NCBI GenBank assembly: GCA_012974475.1
Contig: JAAXQD010000138.1
Span: forward strand, 1 to 7,452
Origin: Desulfobacterales bacterium
GTDB taxonomy: Bacteria > Desulfobacterota > Desulfobacteria > Desulfobacterales > UBA11574
Length of the DNA: 7,452 nt
Direction: 5' to 3'
In this document: positions 6,526 through 7,452 of the stretch, piece by piece
Numbering within the stretch: position 1 is the stretch's first letter
Layout of the letters: each line of letters starts with the position of its first letter
Made by a program: the position numbers and the translations under genes
Notes under the pieces: model-generated
Told to the model about the DNA's origin: nothing
Databases searched by the model: none
Seen by the model: the letters and a program-made list of their open reading frames with translations, nothing else

Positions 6526-7362
6526 TTACCCGGTTAGTACATATTCCTTAAAAAAATACGCCACAGGTGCAGCAAACAACAAGGCATCAATCCGATCGAG
6601 GATACCTCCGTGACCCGGAAATAATGTCCCGGAATCCTTTATATGGGACGCCCGCTTTAATTCAGATTCGAACAGATCTCCCACCTGGCCGGCCGCACCG
6701 ATGGAAAAGAAACACAGGAGACTTAAACCCCATGATAACGACGGCATAAAAAAATATTTGAACAAAGCGCCCGCGACCAGGTTGGCAGCAAGACCGCCCA
6801 CAGAGCCCTCGATGGTCTTATTCGGACTTACGGCAGGACAAAGTTTGTGCCGCCCGAAATAAGTGCCGGCATAGTAGGCAGCAGTATCACCGACAAATAC
6901 GAGTATTAACAGAAAAAATATCCAGGAAATACCATCATTCCCGTTTCGGATCAAAACCAGAAATGAAAGAAAAACCGGAATGTAGATAACCCCAAGAACC
7001 TGTTTGAAAACAATTTCCAAAACAGACGAATCAAATTTAAACTTTGAAAAAGAGACCAGAGCGCAACCGATAAAATTAAAACTAATAATGCATAGAACCA
7101 TTTTGAACGAATGAAAATATGCAGCCCATATAACCATCGAACCTGTGAAAAAAGCTAAACTCTGAAAGCTCAAAATGGAAATGTTTTGAGGGTTCAATTT
7201 TTCGCTTTCAGCGGCATTCAGACCGATCCGAAAATATTCCCAAAGTGCGATAATGACCGCGGCATTGATAACAACGGCAAGCAGAAATGACCCCCCGATG
7301 CTTACTAATAAAATAAGAAACGGGATGACCACAATCGCTGTAATCCATCGTTTTAAATGCAT
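6526..7362 (-). CDS. cdsA: Phosphatidate cytidylyltransferase (CDP-diacylglycerol synthase)
   Basis: A 278-residue inner-membrane enzyme that makes CDP-diacylglycerol from CTP and phosphatidic acid, the precursor of phosphatidylethanolamine, phosphatidylglycerol and cardiolipin. Most of its length is hydrophobic, with about eight membrane segments, the first two packed in residues 8-45. The family signature is complete near the C-terminus: S-E-L-K-R at 233-237, K-D at 242-243, FPGHGG at 248-253 and D-R-I-D at 256-259. Upstream, GDTAAYYAGTYFGR (158-171) and SPNKTIEGSVGG (179-190) are also typical, with the metal- and CTP-binding acidic residues. The length is normal. The ATG is preceded by AGGA 9 bases and GAGG 4 bases upstream. 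A short inverted pair, ACCGG and CCGGT (6521-6525 and 6530-6534), overlaps the stop codon, but it is too far from the following T-run for a good terminator. Confidence 0.96.
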   Translation of the reverse strand: MHLKRWITAIVVIPFLILLVSIGGSFLLAVVINAAVIIALWEYFRIGLNAAESEKLNPQNISILSFQSLAFFTGSMVIWAAYFHSFKMVLCIISFNFIGCALVSFSKFKFDSSVLEIVFKQVLGVIYIPVFLSFLVLIRNGNDGISWIFFLLILVFVGDTAAYYAGTYFGRHKLCPAVSPNKTIEGSVGGLAANLVAGALFKYFFMPSLSWGLSLLCFFSIGAAGQVGDLFESELKRASHIKDSGTLFPGHGGILDRIDALLFAAPVAYFFKEYVLTG

Positions 7363-7452
7363 AATGCCTCGTCCTGGAAATACTTCAACTTTCTGATTTT
7401 AATTTGGTCTATTGAGACATAGTCTTTTTGTCTCACAGATGGAATATTGGAA
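7353..7452 (-). CDS. Possible 3' end of an unidentified upstream gene
   Basis: One minus-strand frame stays open from the right edge to a TAA at 7355-7353 and would overlap the first 10 bases of cdsA. The visible 32 or so residues are charged, with QKDYVSIDQIKIRKLKYFQD in the middle, and I do not recognise them. The neighbour expected from conserved order is uppS (undecaprenyl diphosphate synthase), whose usual end contains an RRFG-like stretch that is not seen here. The other two frames stop within the edge region. It may be an extended tail of that gene or simply an open frame in leader sequence. Confidence 0.25.
   Translation of the reverse strand, partial: SNIPSVRQKDYVSIDQIKIRKLKYFQDEALCI

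Noticed and set aside
6502..6534. Possible terminator after cdsA (ACCGG/CCGGT stem and a run of six T on the minus strand)
   Set aside because: The 5-bp stem overlaps the stop codon and is separated from the T-run by eight bases, so it does not form a standard intrinsic terminator.
1..7452. CRISPR array, tRNA, rRNA, riboswitch or toxin-antitoxin pair
   Set aside because: No regularly spaced repeats, no cloverleaf-like or conserved rRNA sequence, no recognisable purine or other riboswitch core upstream of rseP-purL-purQ, and no paired small genes were found.

Overview
The window holds five complete genes, all read from the minus strand. In transcription order (right to left) they are cdsA (CDP-diacylglycerol synthase), dxr (DXP reductoisomerase of the MEP isoprenoid pathway), rseP (site-2 membrane metalloprotease), purL (FGAM synthase, large subunit) and purQ (FGAM synthase, glutaminase subunit). 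The cdsA-dxr-rseP order belongs to the widespread envelope/isoprenoid cluster (frr-uppS-cdsA-dxr-rseP). A PurL of about 1000 residues, with a built-in tandem PurS-like N-terminus and a separate PurQ of about 270 residues, is familiar to me from Desulfobacterota (former Deltaproteobacteria). A sulfate-reducer-like Desulfobacterales member is therefore my best guess, made from gene content and protein style only.

Layout. 1-303 is an AT-rich non-coding region downstream of purQ, with a long imperfect stem-loop, a tandem 21-bp repeat and an AT-rich palindrome followed by a short U-run. 304-5014 is a tightly packed rseP-purL-purQ unit: rseP and purL share a TGATG junction, and purL and purQ share an ATGA junction. 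5015-5286 is a 272-bp gap with a hairpin just after dxr, a 93-bp palindromic element flanked by a perfect 9-bp direct repeat (a MITE-like insertion), and three back-to-back palindromes before the rseP start. 5287-6447 is dxr, 6526-7362 is cdsA, and the last 90 bases may carry the end of an unidentified upstream gene.

Functionally, cdsA feeds phospholipid synthesis, dxr feeds isoprenoids (including the undecaprenyl carrier), and rseP performs intramembrane proteolysis, usually in envelope signalling. The two pur genes encode the fourth step of de novo purine synthesis and are translationally chained to rseP.

The enzymes are core housekeeping genes, and I see no undescribed multi-gene system. 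The points that deserve a second look are (1) RseP appears to lack about 50-55 residues between its PDZ domain and its third membrane segment although its catalytic motifs are intact, and (2) the MITE-like element with a target-site duplication between dxr and rseP.
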